Shown: positions 1-8,508 of the stretch, piece after piece
Layout: each line of letters opens with the position of its first letter
Position numbering within the stretch: position 1 is the first letter of the stretch
Source: Caldilineae bacterium
GTDB taxonomy: Bacteria; Chloroflexota; Anaerolineae; Epilineales; Epilineaceae
Assembly: GCA_020634625.1 (NCBI GenBank)
Contig: JACKBJ010000003.1
Span: 124,001-188,000 of the forward strand
Direction: 5' to 3'
DNA: 64,000 nt
Made by a program: the position numbers and the translations under genes
The notes under the pieces: model-generated
The model's database searches: none
What the model saw: the letters and a program-made list of their open reading frames with translations, nothing else
What the model was told of the DNA's origin: nothing

Positions 1-713
1 ACGCCTGGCAGGAGAACCTGGCCCGCGGCGGCGGCATCTACGAGCTCCACCCGGCCGAGGGCGAGACCCTCAGCGGCGAGCTGGAGATCGTCGCGCCGAT
101 CGCGGCCTTCGACGCCGGGAAGCCAGCCAGCGCCTGCAGCGCCGACCCGCAGGGCGCGGTGATCGCGGGCTGGCAGCGGGATGAGCGCTGTTGGGTGCCG
201 ATGCCCGGGACGACGGCCTCGGCGCCGCCGCCCAACGCCACGACCTTCGTCGCGCGGGGCGAGCTGAGCATCAGCGCTACCGGCTTCAGCCTGCTGAGCC
301 GGCTCCAGGCGAGCACCTCGATCACCCTCTACACGGTGGGCTTCGACACCACGCCGCCCGAGCTGAAGCTGTCGATCGCGTCGGGCGCCCGGATCTCCCA
401 GCTGCCGGCGGTGCTGGGCACGGCCGTCGACGCCGATGCCGGCGTGCGAGCCGAGACGGGGCTGGTCGTCACCCTGGATGGTCAGCCGGTGCCGGTGAGC
501 CTCGACGTCGCTTCGGGCGAGATCCGGGTTGCGGCGGCGGACCGGGTGCTTCCGCCCGGGCTGCTGGGAGCGGTGGACCTTTCGATCACGGTCGACGACG
601 GCTTCTGCAACCAGAGCTCGAGCACCATCAGCGTCATCCTGGATCCGAACGCGCCACCGCCGGACGACCGAAGGACCCTGTACATCCCGTCCCTGTTCCA
701 GCGGCGCCAATAG
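1..713 (+). CDS. C-terminal part of a secreted protein of unknown function (5' end outside window)
   Basis: The frame is open from base 3 with no start codon needed, so the gene begins upstream of the window. About 236 residues are visible. The region looks extracellular: beta-rich, low in Lys, with scattered Cys, and a segment TTPPELKLSIASG resembling the start of an Ig-like or cadherin-like module. It ends with a Pro-rich spacer and the tail LYIPSLFQRRQ. That tail resembles the ends of the secreted proteins at 8509 and 13134 and may serve sorting or anchoring. Two strong hairpins follow the stop. The function is not recognised. Coding status is well supported by the long open frame and the conserved tail type. 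Confidence 0.7.
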   Translation, partial: AWQENLARGGGIYELHPAEGETLSGELEIVAPIAAFDAGKPASACSADPQGAVIAGWQRDERCWVPMPGTTASAPPPNATTFVARGELSISATGFSLLSRLQASTSITLYTVGFDTTPPELKLSIASGARISQLPAVLGTAVDADAGVRAETGLVVTLDGQPVPVSLDVASGEIRVAAADRVLPPGLLGAVDLSITVDDGFCNQSSSTISVILDPNAPPPDDRRTLYIPSLFQRRQ

Positions 714-720
714 GACGTCG

Positions 721-801
721 GGTCACGCTCCGCGCAGGCGGGATCCCGCGTGACCGGCCGGATCGCAGGCCGAGCGCTCCCGGTAGTCAGGGAGCGCTCG
801 G
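721..801. terminator. Two hairpins between convergent genes, likely bidirectional terminator
   Basis: Bases 770-781 and 790-801 form a perfect 12-bp stem with an 8-base loop. Just before it, 721-728 pairs with 748-755 (8 bp). The hairpins fill the gap between the plus-strand gene ending at 713 and the minus-strand gene ending at 813, so they can serve both. There is no clear U-tract. Confidence 0.75.
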
Positions 802-812
802 CGTCGCGCCTG

Positions 813-3800
813 TCAGGCGCGTTCGGGCAGGGTCAACGCCTGGGCTTCGGCTTCTCGGCCTGAGCGCCGCAAGACCTCGCGCAAGTCGCGGATCACATCC
901 GCCTCGCCCTGACTCTGGCTCACGGCCTGATAGATGGCCCGCGCCTGCCGCAAATGGCTCTCGGCCGAGGCGTAGTCCCCCGTCTCCATGTCAAGGAAGC
1001 CGAGGTTGTGCAGCGCCTTGCCCTCGCCGGCGCGGTCGCCGGCCGCTCGGTAGAGCTGGAGCGCCGCCTCGAACCGGGGCGCGGCCTCGTCCAGCTGGCC
1101 CTGCATGGCGTTGAAGATGGCCAGGTTCGTGACGGTCGCGGCCTGGTTGTAGACGTCGTCCAGGCGCTCGAAGATCGCCAGGGCGCGCTCGAATCCCTGG
1201 CGGGCCGTCTCGAAGTCCTTGGCGCTCTCGGCCGTCGTGGCCAGCCCGAGCAGGGCGGTGGCGATGCTGCGCTCGTCGGCGGTGTCGCCCAGCAGGTCGA
1301 GCGCGGCTTCGAACTGCTCCATGGCTTCGTCGAAGCGCTTCTGGCGCCGCAGGGCGTTGCCCAGGTTGATCCGGGCATCGGCCCCGGCCTTGACCGCCTC
1401 GTTGGCCAGCGTCAAGGCCCGGCGCGCCTCCGTCTCGGCGCCCTGATCGTCGCCCGTCCGCAGCGCCAGCCAGGACCGCCGATAGTGCACGTAGCTCCGC
1501 GCCGCATCGTCGAGCTGCTCCGCCACGGCCCCCATCTTGTCCAGGCTCTCGCGTTGCTCCTCGCGTTGGCCGAGCATGTCGAGGGCCAGCTCGCCGCCCT
1601 GGATGCAGGCGAAGCGGCCGGCCTCGTCCTCGGCCGGCCAGAGCTCGCAGGCCTTGCGGTACTGGGCCACGGCGTCGGCGTTGGCGTAGGTGGCGCGGGC
1701 GCGCTCGGCGGCGGCGCGGTAGTGGCGCGCGGCTTCGGCGGCCCGGCCGGCCAGCTCGGCGTGGCGGGCGATCTGGGCCGCCAGCTCGGCGTAGCGCTCG
1801 CCGGCGTGGTCGATCAGCCAGTCGGCGGCCAGCGCGTGCAGCACCGGGCGCTGCCGTTTGAGCAGCGAGCCGTAGGCCGCATCGCGCAGGAGGGCGTGCT
1901 TGAAGACGTACTCGCGCTCGCCGGCGATGCTCGAGCGCTCGCGGGCCAGCACCAGGCCCTGCTCGCGCAGCGCCTCCAGCAGGCTGGCCTCGCCGCTGCC
2001 CAGCGCGGCCAGCGCGCCGGCCCAGAAGTTGCGGCCCAGGATGCTGGCGCGCTGCAGGGCCTCGCGCGCCGAGGGCGGCAGGGCGTCGAGACGGGCCTGC
2101 AGCATGCCCTGCAGGGTGGTGGGAACCCGGCCCTCCTCGACCCGGGCCAGGTCGACCCGCCAGCCCGACTCGCCGCGCTCGAGCATGCCGCGGTCCTGGA
2201 GCATGCGGGTCAGCTCCTCGACGTAGAAGGCGTTGCCCTCGCTGCGCTCGGCCACGAAGCGCACGACGTCCTCGGGCACCGACTCGTCCTCCAGGATGGC
2301 GCGGACCAGGCGCCCGACGGCGGCCGGCGTCAGGGGACGCAGGTCGAGGCGCACGTGGCCGCGCTCGCCCTCGCCCCAGAGCGGCCGGCGGGCGAAGAGG
2401 CCCGGCCGGGCGTTGGCCAGGATGAAGGCCGGCGACTCGGCCAGCGCCTCGGCCATGCGCGCCAAGGCGTCCAGCGAGCTGTCGTCGGCCCAATGCAGGT
2501 CCTCGAGCGCCAGGACCAGGGGCCGGCGCGCCGCCCAGGCCGTGACCAGGGCGGCCAGGGCGGCCAGCGCCCGCTCGGCCAGGCCGCGGGGATCCTCGCC
2601 GGCCCGGGCCTCGGGAAAGACCAGGCGGGCCAGGTCGCGCGCCGCGCGGGCGGCGTCGATGCGCGGCGCGCCGGCCAGGTCGGCCGCCACGCCCGCGGCC
2701 AGGCGCTCGCGAGCGGCATCGGTGCCCGTCTCGGCGTCGATGCCGTAGCGCACCGTCAGCAGGCTGCGGACCAGCTCGTAGGCGTCGTCGATCTGCTCGA
2801 CGCAGCGCGCGCGGGCCTGGTCGGGCAGCAGGTCGGAGCCGGCCGCGTCGCGCAGAAAGGCGTCCAGGAGGCGGCTCTTGCCGACGCCGGCATCGCCGGT
2901 CAGCGTGATCCAGCCCAGGCTGCGCGACTCCACCGCGTCCTCGAAGGACGAGATCAGCCGCGCCAGCTCGCCGGCCCGGCCGACCAGGGGCGTGTCGACG
3001 CCGTGCGTGCCGCGCACGCTGACGCCGATGGCCGGCGCCGGTCCGGTGACGCGGAAGGCCGGCACCGGCTCGGCCTTGCCCTTGAGCGTGAGCGGGCCGA
3101 AGGGCTCCAGCGAGACCGCGCCGCGGACCAGCCGCGCCGTGTCCTGGCTGATGACGATCTCGCCCGGCGGCGCGGCGCCCTCCAGGCGGGCGGCCAGGTT
3201 GGCCGCGTCGCCGGTGGTGGTGTACTCGCTGAAGACGTCGCTGCCGATCTGGCCGGCCAGCACCAGGCCGCTGTTGATGCCGACCCGCACCTGGACCGCC
3301 GGCCCGCCCTGCTCGGCCGAGGTTCGGCCGTAGGCCGCCACGCCGTCGCGCAGACGGATGGCGGCGCGGATGGCGCGCAGCGGGTCGTCCTCGTGGGCCA
3401 CCGGCGCGCCGAAGAAGGCCAGCATGCCGTCGCCCATCAGGCGCGCCACGTGGCCGCCGGCCTCGGCCACCGCCGCGGTCATGATGCCGATGGCCCCGTT
3501 GACGATCTCGGCCAGGTCTTCCGGATCGACCGTCTCGCCCAGCGAGGTCGAGCCGACGATGTCGGCGAAGAGGATGGTGACCAGGCGGCGCTCGGCGCTC
3601 GGCGTGGCCGGCGCCGGGCGCGCCGGGTCGGCATCGATCGGGCCCTGTCGCGTGCCCGGGACCGGCCTGGTCGAGGCGGGCGAGTCGGCCGCCCCTGCCG
3701 CGGCCGGCGCCCCGGGGTTGGCCTCCGTCGCGACCGGGCTGCCGCACTGGGCGCAGAAGCGCCCGCCCGGCACCAGCTCGGCGCCGCAGCCGGTGCAGGC

Positions 3801-3881
3801 GGCCGGTAGCCGCCTGCCGCAGCCGGCGCAGAAGCGGGCGCCGTCGGGGCTCTGGAACTGGCAGTCGGAGCAGGTGATCAT
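813..3881 (-). CDS. Zinc-ribbon / class III nucleotidyl cyclase / AAA ATPase / TPR regulator
   Basis: The protein has 1022 residues. The N-terminus has two zinc-ribbon units (Cys4, 7, 18, 21 and Cys29, 32, 43, 46). A class III adenylate/guanylate cyclase domain follows at about 98-255, with metal-binding aspartates in FADIVGS (Asp107) and MGDGMLAFFG (Asp151), so both metal ligands are present. An AAA ATPase module starts near 298, with Walker A GDAGVGKS at 329-336 and a Walker B-like LALEDLHWADD around 455. The C-terminal third is TPR-type helical repeats. This layout is common in multidomain signalling cyclases. The likely product is cAMP, but the base specificity cannot be read here. It is divergent from a cyclic-nucleotide-binding MscS channel 119 bases away, which suggests a shared signal. 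Confidence 0.92.
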   Translation of the reverse strand: MITCSDCQFQSPDGARFCAGCGRRLPAACTGCGAELVPGGRFCAQCGSPVATEANPGAPAAAGAADSPASTRPVPGTRQGPIDADPARPAPATPSAERRLVTILFADIVGSTSLGETVDPEDLAEIVNGAIGIMTAAVAEAGGHVARLMGDGMLAFFGAPVAHEDDPLRAIRAAIRLRDGVAAYGRTSAEQGGPAVQVRVGINSGLVLAGQIGSDVFSEYTTTGDAANLAARLEGAAPPGEIVISQDTARLVRGAVSLEPFGPLTLKGKAEPVPAFRVTGPAPAIGVSVRGTHGVDTPLVGRAGELARLISSFEDAVESRSLGWITLTGDAGVGKSRLLDAFLRDAAGSDLLPDQARARCVEQIDDAYELVRSLLTVRYGIDAETGTDAARERLAAGVAADLAGAPRIDAARAARDLARLVFPEARAGEDPRGLAERALAALAALVTAWAARRPLVLALEDLHWADDSSLDALARMAEALAESPAFILANARPGLFARRPLWGEGERGHVRLDLRPLTPAAVGRLVRAILEDESVPEDVVRFVAERSEGNAFYVEELTRMLQDRGMLERGESGWRVDLARVEEGRVPTTLQGMLQARLDALPPSAREALQRASILGRNFWAGALAALGSGEASLLEALREQGLVLARERSSIAGEREYVFKHALLRDAAYGSLLKRQRPVLHALAADWLIDHAGERYAELAAQIARHAELAGRAAEAARHYRAAAERARATYANADAVAQYRKACELWPAEDEAGRFACIQGGELALDMLGQREEQRESLDKMGAVAEQLDDAARSYVHYRRSWLALRTGDDQGAETEARRALTLANEAVKAGADARINLGNALRRQKRFDEAMEQFEAALDLLGDTADERSIATALLGLATTAESAKDFETARQGFERALAIFERLDDVYNQAATVTNLAIFNAMQGQLDEAAPRFEAALQLYRAAGDRAGEGKALHNLGFLDMETGDYASAESHLRQARAIYQAVSQSQGEADVIRDLREVLRRSGREAEAQALTLPERA

Positions 3882-3987
3882 CCGACCGTCATTCTAGGAG
3901 CGTGCCGAGCCCGGGCAAATGCACCCCGGGCTGGCGCGGTGCCGGCATCGAAGCCCCGTCGGGCTGCCCGGCCGGCCCGCATGCGGC

Positions 3988-4003
3988 TACAATGGCGCGC
4001 ATG
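3988..4003 (+). promoter_or_regulatory. -10 box placed for a leaderless start of the MscS gene
   Basis: TACAAT at 3988-3993 is followed after 7 bases by the ATG at 4001. That puts the expected transcription start at or next to the start codon. The same TACAAT-N7-ATG geometry recurs at 39223-39238. No convincing -35 is visible here. Confidence 0.45.
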
Positions 4004-5557
4004 CTCGATATCGACTTGTGGACCGGCCTCGTGCTCGCGCCCGGCCTCGGCCTCGCGCTGACGGCCCTGCTCTGGCGGCTGCGACGCGGGCGCCAGGGCC
4101 GGCGCACGATCTACGCCATCTGGCTGGCCGTGCTGGCGGTGGTCGCTGCGCTCCTGGTGCAGCGGCTGGCGCTGCCGCTGATGCTGCGCCCGCCGGCCGA
4201 GCCGCGGGCAACCCTGTCCTGGAAGCTGGCCGAGGCCGTCTGGCGCATGCTGGCCTTCCATGCCGGCCTGCAGATGGTCGACCTGTTGATCTGGGAGGGC
4301 ATCCTGGTCCGCCTCAGCGACCGGCCGGTGCCGCGCCTGCTGATCAACGTCTTCAACGTGCTGGCGCTCCTGGTGGCCGCGCTGGCCATCGCCCATTCGC
4401 CGACCGTCTTCAACCTGCCGCTCAACACCCTGTTGGTCTCCTCGACGGTGGTCTCGGCCGTGGTCGGTCTGGCCCTGCAGGACGTGCTGCGCAGCATGGT
4501 GGCCGGCATCGTGCTGCAGATCGAGAGCCCGATGTCGCTGGGCGACTGGGTCTCGGTCGGCGGCCACGAGGGACGGGTGATGCAGATGAACTGGCGCACG
4601 GTCACCCTGCGCACGCGCGAGAACCGCCACGTGGTGCTGACCAACGGCAAGGTCTCGGCCGAGGACATCATCAACTTCAGCCAGCCGATGAGCCTGCAGG
4701 GCGTCGACTGCTTCATCGGGGTGGCCTACCCGCATCCGCCCGAGCAGGTCAAGGCCGTGCTCGAGGCGGCCCTGGTCGACGCGCCCGGCCTGCGGCAGGT
4801 GCCGCCGCCGCGCATCTTCACCGTCAGCTACGACGACTTCGCGATCACCTACCGCATCCGCTTCTGGATCGCCGACTACGGCGCCCTGCGCGAGGTGCAG
4901 GACGCGGTGATGACCCGCGTCTGGTACGCGCTCAAGCGGGCCGGGATGACCATCCCCTTCCCGATCCGCGACGTGAACCTGCGCGCCGTGCCCGAGGATG
5001 CCGCCGAGCGCGAGGCCGAGGCACGACGAGCACGGGTCCTGCGCACGTTGCGGCCGTTGCCCTTCCTGGCGCCGCTGGACGATGCGCAGCTGGCGCAGGT
5101 GGCGGCCGGCGCGCGGCTGCAGCATTTCGCGGCCAGCGAATGCCTGATGCGCGAGGGCGAGGCGGGCGACTCGCTCTTCGTCCTCTGCGCCGGCGAGGCC
5201 GAGGTGCAGGTGACCGGCACCGACGGCAAACCGGTGACGGTGGCCCTGCGCCGGGCGGGCGACTTCCTGGGCGAGATGAGCCTGCTCACCGGCGCGCCGC
5301 GCAGCGCCACCGTCCGCTGCAGCAGCGAGGTCGAGGCGGCCATCGTCGACAAGGCAGCCTTCCGCAACATCCTGCTGGCCGACCCGCGGATCGCCGAGCG
5401 CCTCAGCGAGAACCTGGCCGCACGCGAGATGGAACAGGCCGATCGGGTGGCCGAGGCCGGCGCGCGGCTGCAGGTCCAGCGCCGGGTGCGCGACGAGATC
5501 CTCGGCCGGATCCGATCCTTCTTCGCCATGGGCGAGGGCGGCGCCGACATCGGCTAG
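4001..5557 (+). CDS. MscS-family mechanosensitive channel with C-terminal cyclic-nucleotide-binding domain
   Basis: The protein has 518 residues. Several N-terminal membrane helices precede an MscS core: a pore-lining helix region near VVGLALQDVLRSMVAG, then the beta domain with LGDWVSVGGHEGRV. A cNMP-binding domain lies at about 350-490, with a phosphate-binding cassette GDFLGEMSLLTGAPRSATV that keeps the Gly-Glu and Arg expected to contact the ligand. The start at 4001 was chosen because TACAAT sits 7 bases upstream; the ATG at 3992 is in frame but overlaps that box. The channel is expected in the cytoplasmic membrane as an osmotic release or ion channel gated or tuned by cyclic nucleotide. 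The divergent neighbour is a cyclase. The match is to the bacterial CNG/MscS-like superfamily. Confidence 0.9.
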   Translation: MLDIDLWTGLVLAPGLGLALTALLWRLRRGRQGRRTIYAIWLAVLAVVAALLVQRLALPLMLRPPAEPRATLSWKLAEAVWRMLAFHAGLQMVDLLIWEGILVRLSDRPVPRLLINVFNVLALLVAALAIAHSPTVFNLPLNTLLVSSTVVSAVVGLALQDVLRSMVAGIVLQIESPMSLGDWVSVGGHEGRVMQMNWRTVTLRTRENRHVVLTNGKVSAEDIINFSQPMSLQGVDCFIGVAYPHPPEQVKAVLEAALVDAPGLRQVPPPRIFTVSYDDFAITYRIRFWIADYGALREVQDAVMTRVWYALKRAGMTIPFPIRDVNLRAVPEDAAEREAEARRARVLRTLRPLPFLAPLDDAQLAQVAAGARLQHFAASECLMREGEAGDSLFVLCAGEAEVQVTGTDGKPVTVALRRAGDFLGEMSLLTGAPRSATVRCSSEVEAAIVDKAAFRNILLADPRIAERLSENLAAREMEQADRVAEAGARLQVQRRVRDEILGRIRSFFAMGEGGADIG

Positions 5558-5587
5558 GCCGGGCCCCGCCGCTCGGGCCGGGCGGGA

Positions 5588-7237
5588 TCAGAGGGCCATC
5601 GCGCAGCCGTCGGCCCGGGGATCGCTGCCGCCCCATAGCACGCCGCTGTCCGGGTCGCGCAGGATGGCCTGGCCGCGACCGAAGATGGCCCGGCCCCAAC
5701 CGCTGACCGGCGCCAGGTCGTGGCCGCGCGCGGCCAGCTCGGCCATCACCGGCACGGGGATCCCCTCCTCCAGCGCCAGGCGGCCGCCGGCCTGGCCGTC
5801 CCCGATGCAGAAGCGCGGACGGTCCAGGGCGGCTTGCGGGTCGAGCCGGTCGTCGATCAGCCCGACGGCCACCTGCAGGTGGCCCTGGGGCTGCATGAAG
5901 CCACCCATCACGCCGAAGCAGGCGAAGAGGGACGCGCCGCCGTCGCGACCCTCGCGCGTGATCAGCCCGGGGATGATGGTGTGGTAGGGCCGCTTGCCCG
6001 GCCCGAGCGCGTTGGGATGCGCCGGGTCGAGGCTGAAGCCGTGGCCGCGGTTCTGCAGGCTGAAGCCCCAGCCGGCCGGCACGATGCCGGTGCCGAAGCC
6101 CATGTAGTTGCTGTTGATGAACGAGCAGGCGTTGCCCGCGGCGTCGACCACGCTCAGGTAGACCGTGTCCGAGCCGGCCGTCGGGCGGCCGCGGCCCTGA
6201 TCGAGCCGGGCCTGCTTGCGGTCGATGCGCCGGCGCCGTGCGTCGGCGTAGGCCGGCGACAGCAGCTCGGCCAGCGGCGCCGGGCTCAGGTCCGGGTCGG
6301 CCACGTACCACCGGGCGTCGGCGAAGGCCAGGCGCATGGCTTCGACCTGCAGGTGCAGGCGATCGGCGGAGCCGGGCGGCATCTCGGCCGGATCGAAGCC
6401 TTCGAGCAGGTTGAGCGCCAGGAGCGCCGCCAGGCCCTGACCGTTGGGTGGGCACTCCCAGACCCGGTGGCCGCGGTAGGTGGTGGCGATGGGCGGCACC
6501 CATTCGGCCTGCTGCGCGGCCAGGTCGGCCGGGCTCAGGCAGCCGCCGGCCTCGACCACGACGGCCGCGATGGCCTCGGCGATCGGCCCCTCGTAGAAGG
6601 CGCGTTGGCCGCCATCGGCCAGGCTGCGCAGGGTGCGCGCCAGGCCGGGGTTGCGGAAGATCTCGCCGGCTTGGGGGGCGCGGCCGTCGATCAGAAGCTC
6701 CTGGCCGTTGGGCGCGCCGGCCAGGCGCGCCGCCCCGCGATCCCAGAAGTGAGCCGTCACCGGCGTCACGGGGAAGCCCTCCTCGGCCAGCCGGATGGCC
6801 GGCGCCAGCACCCGGTCCAAGGGCAGGCGCCCGTGGCGCCCGACCAGCTCGCACCAGGCGCTGCAGGCGCCGGGCACGGTGACGGTGTGGGCGTGGTAGG
6901 CGGGCAGGCGGTCGTGAAAGCCGTCGCGGGTCAGCCGTGCCAGGTCCAGCGCGGCCGGCGACCGGCCAGAGCCGTTGAGCGCGCTCACCGTTCCGCTGTC
7001 GGCCGCGAAGTGCAGCGCGAAGGCATCGCCGCCGATGCCGGTCGAGGTGGGCTCGGTGACGTTGAGCGCGGCGGCCGTGGCCACGGCCGCGTCGGCGGCG
7101 CTGCCCCCGGCGGCCAGGATCTCGAGGCCGGCGGCCACGGCCAGCGGCTGGCTGCTGGCCACCATGCCGCGCCGGCCGAGGACGGGCGAACGGCGCGACG
7201 CGAAGTCGAGCGCCTCCGGCGAGCGGCGGTCGAGCAT
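5588..7237 (-). CDS. ggt: Gamma-glutamyltransferase
   Basis: The protein has 549 residues, the usual length for this N-terminal nucleophile hydrolase, which is made as a proenzyme and cleaves itself. The likely nucleophile is Thr358 in SDTVYLSVVD, the start of the small subunit. Downstream motifs NSNYMGFGTG and PGKRPYHTIIPG are typical of the family. The N-terminal part has GGSAADAAVA and TGIGGDAF. It transfers or hydrolyses the gamma-glutamyl group of glutathione or similar compounds. No signal peptide is evident, so it may be cytoplasmic. The start has a GGAGG 7 bases upstream. It converges on the MscS gene across a 30-base gap. Confidence 0.93.
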   Translation of the reverse strand: MLDRRSPEALDFASRRSPVLGRRGMVASSQPLAVAAGLEILAAGGSAADAAVATAAALNVTEPTSTGIGGDAFALHFAADSGTVSALNGSGRSPAALDLARLTRDGFHDRLPAYHAHTVTVPGACSAWCELVGRHGRLPLDRVLAPAIRLAEEGFPVTPVTAHFWDRGAARLAGAPNGQELLIDGRAPQAGEIFRNPGLARTLRSLADGGQRAFYEGPIAEAIAAVVVEAGGCLSPADLAAQQAEWVPPIATTYRGHRVWECPPNGQGLAALLALNLLEGFDPAEMPPGSADRLHLQVEAMRLAFADARWYVADPDLSPAPLAELLSPAYADARRRRIDRKQARLDQGRGRPTAGSDTVYLSVVDAAGNACSFINSNYMGFGTGIVPAGWGFSLQNRGHGFSLDPAHPNALGPGKRPYHTIIPGLITREGRDGGASLFACFGVMGGFMQPQGHLQVAVGLIDDRLDPQAALDRPRFCIGDGQAGGRLALEEGIPVPVMAELAARGHDLAPVSGWGRAIFGRGQAILRDPDSGVLWGGSDPRADGCAMAL

Positions 7238-7421
7238 GGTCGGGCCTCCATGGGCTGGGCACTGGCTTCGAGGGGCCGAGGAGCATAGCCCAGATCGACG
7301 GGATCCGCGACGCCTGAGCTATCATCCGGCGGGCCGCGCCCGCCTCGGATCGTCGCCGGCCGGACCGCCGTCCGCGCGCATCGCGCCCCTCCCGCCACGT
7401 CGATCGACCTGGAGCCGAGGC

Positions 7422-8330
7422 ATGCCCATCCCCGCCGGCGAGCTCGCCGCGCTCGTCACCGCCGTCTGCTGGTCCTTCACCGCGCTGCTCTTCAGCTATG
7501 GCGGCCGGCGGGTCGGCTCGCAGGTGGTGAACCGCAGCCGTCTGCTCTTTGCGCTCGGCCTGCTGATGGCTGCCCACCGGCTGCTCGAGGGCCGGCTGCT
7601 GCCGCTGGACGCGCCGGCCTGGCGCTGGGGTTGGCTGGGTCTGTCGGCGCTGCTGGGCCTGGTGATCGGCGATGCCGCGCTCTTTCAGGCCTATGTGCTC
7701 ATCGGTCCGCGCCTGGGCATGCTGCTGATGGCCAGCGTGCCGATCTGGAGCACGCTCGCGGCCTGGCCGGCCTTCGGCGAGACCGTCTCGCCGCGCGAGG
7801 GCCTTGGGATCGGCTTGACCGTGGCCGGTCTGGCCTGGGTCCTGACCGAGCCCAAGGCCGGCCCGACGCCGAGCCCCGAGGCGCGGCGCGACCTGCTCCT
7901 CGGCATCGGCCTGGGCCTGGTCGGCGCCCTGGGTCAGGCCGGCAACCTGATCGTGGCCAAGCTGGGGATGGCGGGCGGCTTTCCGCCGATCTCGGCCACC
8001 CTCATGCGCGTGATCGTGGCGCTGGCCCTGCTCTGGGGCCTGTCGGCGCTGCGCGGCGAGATGCGGACCATCCTCGGCCGTTGGCGCGATCGGGCGGCCC
8101 TCACGGCGATCCTCGCCGGGACCTTCGTCGGGCCCTTCATCGGCGTCTGGATGTCGCTGTACGCGGTGCAGGCGGGGCGGGTCGGGATCGCGGCCACCCT
8201 GATGGCCCTGCCCCCGGTGCTCCTGATCCCGCTCGAGCGCCTGATCCATGGCTCGCGGGTCAGTCGGCGCGGCCTGGTGGGCACGCTCCTGGCCTTCGGC
8301 GGCGTGGCCTTGATCCTGTTGCCGGGCTGA
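7422..8330 (+). CDS. EamA/DMT-family transporter
   Basis: The protein has 302 residues and about ten hydrophobic helices in two homologous halves (EamA repeats), the usual size for drug/metabolite transporters. The substrate cannot be inferred. The start ATG at 7422 begins MPIPAGELAALVTAVCWSF, with the first helix immediately after it; the longer in-frame extension upstream runs through the promoter region and is unlikely. A TATCAT box lies at 7320-7325. The gene is divergent from ggt, so the two may share control, but there is no functional proof of a link to glutathione or amino-acid export. Confidence 0.88.
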   Translation: MPIPAGELAALVTAVCWSFTALLFSYGGRRVGSQVVNRSRLLFALGLLMAAHRLLEGRLLPLDAPAWRWGWLGLSALLGLVIGDAALFQAYVLIGPRLGMLLMASVPIWSTLAAWPAFGETVSPREGLGIGLTVAGLAWVLTEPKAGPTPSPEARRDLLLGIGLGLVGALGQAGNLIVAKLGMAGGFPPISATLMRVIVALALLWGLSALRGEMRTILGRWRDRAALTAILAGTFVGPFIGVWMSLYAVQAGRVGIAATLMALPPVLLIPLERLIHGSRVSRRGLVGTLLAFGGVALILLPG

Positions 8331-8390
8331 GCGCGGGCGGGTCGCGTGCCGCTCGGCGGCCGTTCCCGAAGGGCCGGGCACCCGGGGAAG

Positions 8391-8418
8391 TTGCCGGAAG
8401 CCGGAAGGGTCCTATACT
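8391..8418 (+). promoter_or_regulatory. Sigma-70 promoter of the secreted propeller-like gene
   Basis: TTGCCG (8391-8396), a 16-base spacer, then TATACT (8413-8418). The transcription start would be near 8425, about 85 bases ahead of the ATG at 8509. Confidence 0.6.
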
Positions 8419-8508
8419 CGGCGCCGGCGAAGCGCCCGATGCCGCGCCGTCGCGTCGCTGCCGGTGACTTCGCCCTCAACGCCAGAGGCCAGGCAAGGGA
8501 GACGGGTC

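Noticed and set aside
954..3809. A 951-codon open frame on the plus strand opposite the cyclase gene, and similar long frames opposite other genes (e.g. 22626-25604, 25824-30335, 30444-32591)
   Set aside because: They are shadows produced by high GC and codon bias. Their products are Arg/Ala/Gly/Pro-rich without domains, while the opposite strands encode recognisable families.
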